Below are positions 25,726 through 26,772 of a DNA stretch of 26,772 bases, piece by piece. Source of the stretch: an uncultured Gammaproteobacteria bacterium (GTDB lineage: Bacteria; Pseudomonadota; Gammaproteobacteria; GCA-2729495); the NCBI GenBank assembly GCA_947258805.1, contig CAMYJV010000011.1, positions 20,669 to 47,440 of the forward strand, written 5' to 3'. A program made the position numbers and the translations under genes. Each line of letters opens with the position of its first letter. The first letter of the stretch is position 1. Under the pieces are notes generated by a model. It saw only the letters and a list, made by a program, of their open reading frames with translations. It had not been told where the DNA came from and ran no database searches.

Positions 25726-26423
25726 GCCATGGCGATCGCTGCGTACTGGGCGAGGAACGCCGCGATCGTGAATGCATGGAAGAGCTCGTGGTAGCCGAAC
25801 CAGTCCGGATGCGGGTCGGGCGTCTGGCGGGCGTAGACGACGCCGCCGATCGAATACAGCACCCCACCAAGCGCCAGCAGCGAAACCACCGCCGGGCCGA
25901 ACTGTTCCCAGATGGTCGGCAGGAAAAACAGCGACACCCAGCCGAGCGCCAGGTATGAGCCGACGACCAGCCATCGCGGTGCCTGCCACCACAGCACGCG
26001 CACGATGAGACCAATTACCGCGATGCTCCAAACCAGCACGAGCATGGTCGTTCCTGTTTGGCGATCGTTCAGCGCAACGGCATAGGGGGTGTAGCTGCCC
26101 GCGATAAACAAGTAGATGTTGGCGTGGTCAAGCCGCTTGAGGAAGGCGTTGGTCCGAGCCCCACCGGCACCCAGGTGATACGAAGCGCTGACCCCGAACA
26201 GCAGCACAGTGGTCGCGACATAAACGGCCACCGCCAGGCGCAAGTTCAGCTCGGGCGTGACCACCAGCAGTGCCAGACCGAGTACAAAGGCCAGCGGACC
26301 GGCACCGAAATGCAGCCAGCCCCGCAGCCTGGGCTTCATCGCCGCCTCGAAAGACTGCTTCAGGTCGTCAAGGCGTTCGGCGGCGGGATGCCCGGGTTGG
26401 CGTTCGGTTTCTTCTCGGGGCAT
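25716..26423 (-). CDS. Hemolysin III family (PAQR-like) membrane protein
   Basis: This is a 235-residue seven-helix membrane protein of the hemolysin III/PAQR family. The conserved polar motifs are all present: FGVSASYHLG (Ser and first His of the predicted metal site), LKRLDHANIYLFIAGSYTP, and in the last helices GYHELFHAFTIAAF with the two further His residues. The hydrolase-like metal site is known from eukaryotic PAQR proteins; the bacterial role is unclear, and true hemolysis is unproven for most members. The start ATG follows TAGGT closely and lies only four bases after the stop of the upstream zapE-like gene, so the two are co-transcribed. The N-terminal 25 residues are hydrophilic. 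Confidence 0.92.
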   Translation of the reverse strand: MPREETERQPGHPAAERLDDLKQSFEAAMKPRLRGWLHFGAGPLAFVLGLALLVVTPELNLRLAVAVYVATTVLLFGVSASYHLGAGGARTNAFLKRLDHANIYLFIAGSYTPYAVALNDRQTGTTMLVLVWSIAVIGLIVRVLWWQAPRWLVVGSYLALGWVSLFFLPTIWEQFGPAVVSLLALGGVLYSIGGVVYARQTPDPHPDWFGYHELFHAFTIAAFLAQYAAIAMAVN

Positions 26424-26427
26424 GTAC

Positions 26428-26772
26428 CTACCGTATCGCAGGTTTGCGCTTCTGGAAACCGTGCCGTGGCCCCTGTCCCAGCAAAGCTACGACCCTGGCT
26501 GTCTGCGGCACCGGCAGTATCCGCCCCTGCACTTCCAGTTCACCCGGTGCGCTATCATCATGGCCTGTGACCTTGCGCCACAACAGTTTCAGACGTGCCA
26601 GTGAACCGGGGCCCAGCGGACAGAAATAGACCTCTTCGCCGGACAGTTTGTCCAGCCTGTAGTCTGACGGCCCATCCAGTTGAATGATCTCGAACCGGGA
26701 CTTGATGAATTCGATAAACGGCTCAAACAGATTGCGGTTCAGCCCGTTACGGTAGAGATCATCCGGCGGGAT
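26428..26772 (-). CDS. zapE: ZapE/AFG1-family ATPase, partial and apparently C-terminally truncated
   Basis: This frame enters from the right edge and ends at 26428, giving 114 residues. It begins IPPDDLYRNGLNRNLFEPFI, then KSRFEIIQLDGPSDYRLDKL, then GEEVYFCPL and LEVQGRILPVPQTA, which follows the ZapE (AFG1-like, cell division-associated P-loop ATPase) pattern well. After PVPQTA the family expects GVARFxFxxLC and about 100 more conserved residues. Here the frame runs into RVVALLGQGPRHGF and stops 23 residues later. A second frame over 26424-26500 reads ARFPEAQTCDT, slightly recalling the lost motif. The remaining C-terminus is absent because the hemolysin III gene starts four bases on. It is therefore probably a deletion or frameshift product; whether it still works is unknown. 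Confidence 0.75.
   Translation of the reverse strand: MPPDDLYRNGLNRNLFEPFIEFIKSRFEIIQLDGPSDYRLDKLSGEEVYFCPLGPGSLARLKLLWRKVTGHDDSAPGELEVQGRILPVPQTARVVALLGQGPRHGFQKRKPAIR

Overview
The window is high-G+C chromosomal DNA, roughly 60-65% in most genes. Gene content and protein style suggest a free-living, probably marine, gammaproteobacterium: an alpha/beta NADPH-type glutamate synthase, a short NAD-type isocitrate dehydrogenase, a DinF-like MATE exporter, an AGCS symporter, a DUF924 protein, a thiolase, and a Rieske oxygenase beside a spinster-like MFS carrier. No rRNA, tRNA or CRISPR was seen. The lineage is inferred from protein resemblance only.

Layout. (1) 1-2537, + strand: the end of a MATE exporter overlapping a Nudix hydrolase by ATGA, then NAD-type isocitrate dehydrogenase behind its own TATAAT box. 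(2) 2534-8936, - strand: gltB-gltD (glutamate synthase) with a strong-looking promoter and a leader of about 270 nt. Its last stop codon shares the palindrome CTAG with the isocitrate dehydrogenase stop. (3) 9006-10915, +: DUF924 protein and a thiolase. (4) 11046-18244, +: six consecutive genes, namely an AGCS symporter with an extra extracytoplasmic insert, a small membrane protein, a doubly anchored TAXI solute-binding protein with no TRAP permease, a LolD/MacB-like ATPase, a three-helix FtsX-like permease, and a large exported membrane protein of unknown family. This is my best candidate for an undescribed system. (5) 18245-21155, +: a lower-G+C, cassette-like island with two lipoproteins, a GNAT acetyltransferase and a membrane protein. 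Related dyad-containing short repeats follow the lipoprotein pair, the GNAT gene and the membrane protein gene. (6) 21156-25634: a Rieske ring-hydroxylating oxygenase (alpha and beta, - strand), a divergent MFS transporter, and a convergent luciferase-like flavin/F420 oxidoreductase, together looking like uptake and oxidation of an organic compound. An 88-bp inverted-repeat element lies between the divergent genes. (7) 25716-26772, -: a hemolysin III (PAQR) protein directly downstream of a zapE/AFG1 ATPase that enters from the right edge and seems to lack its normal C-terminal third.

How the genes fit together: isocitrate dehydrogenase and glutamate synthase sit at the 2-oxoglutarate/glutamate junction, but they are on opposite strands and are not co-transcribed. 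The six-gene block combines sodium-coupled amino-acid uptake, a tethered ligand-binding protein and a mechanotransmission-type ABC unit with a periplasmic partner, which suggests envelope sensing or transport rather than a classical TRAP importer. All family calls come from reading the sequence; no database search was run.
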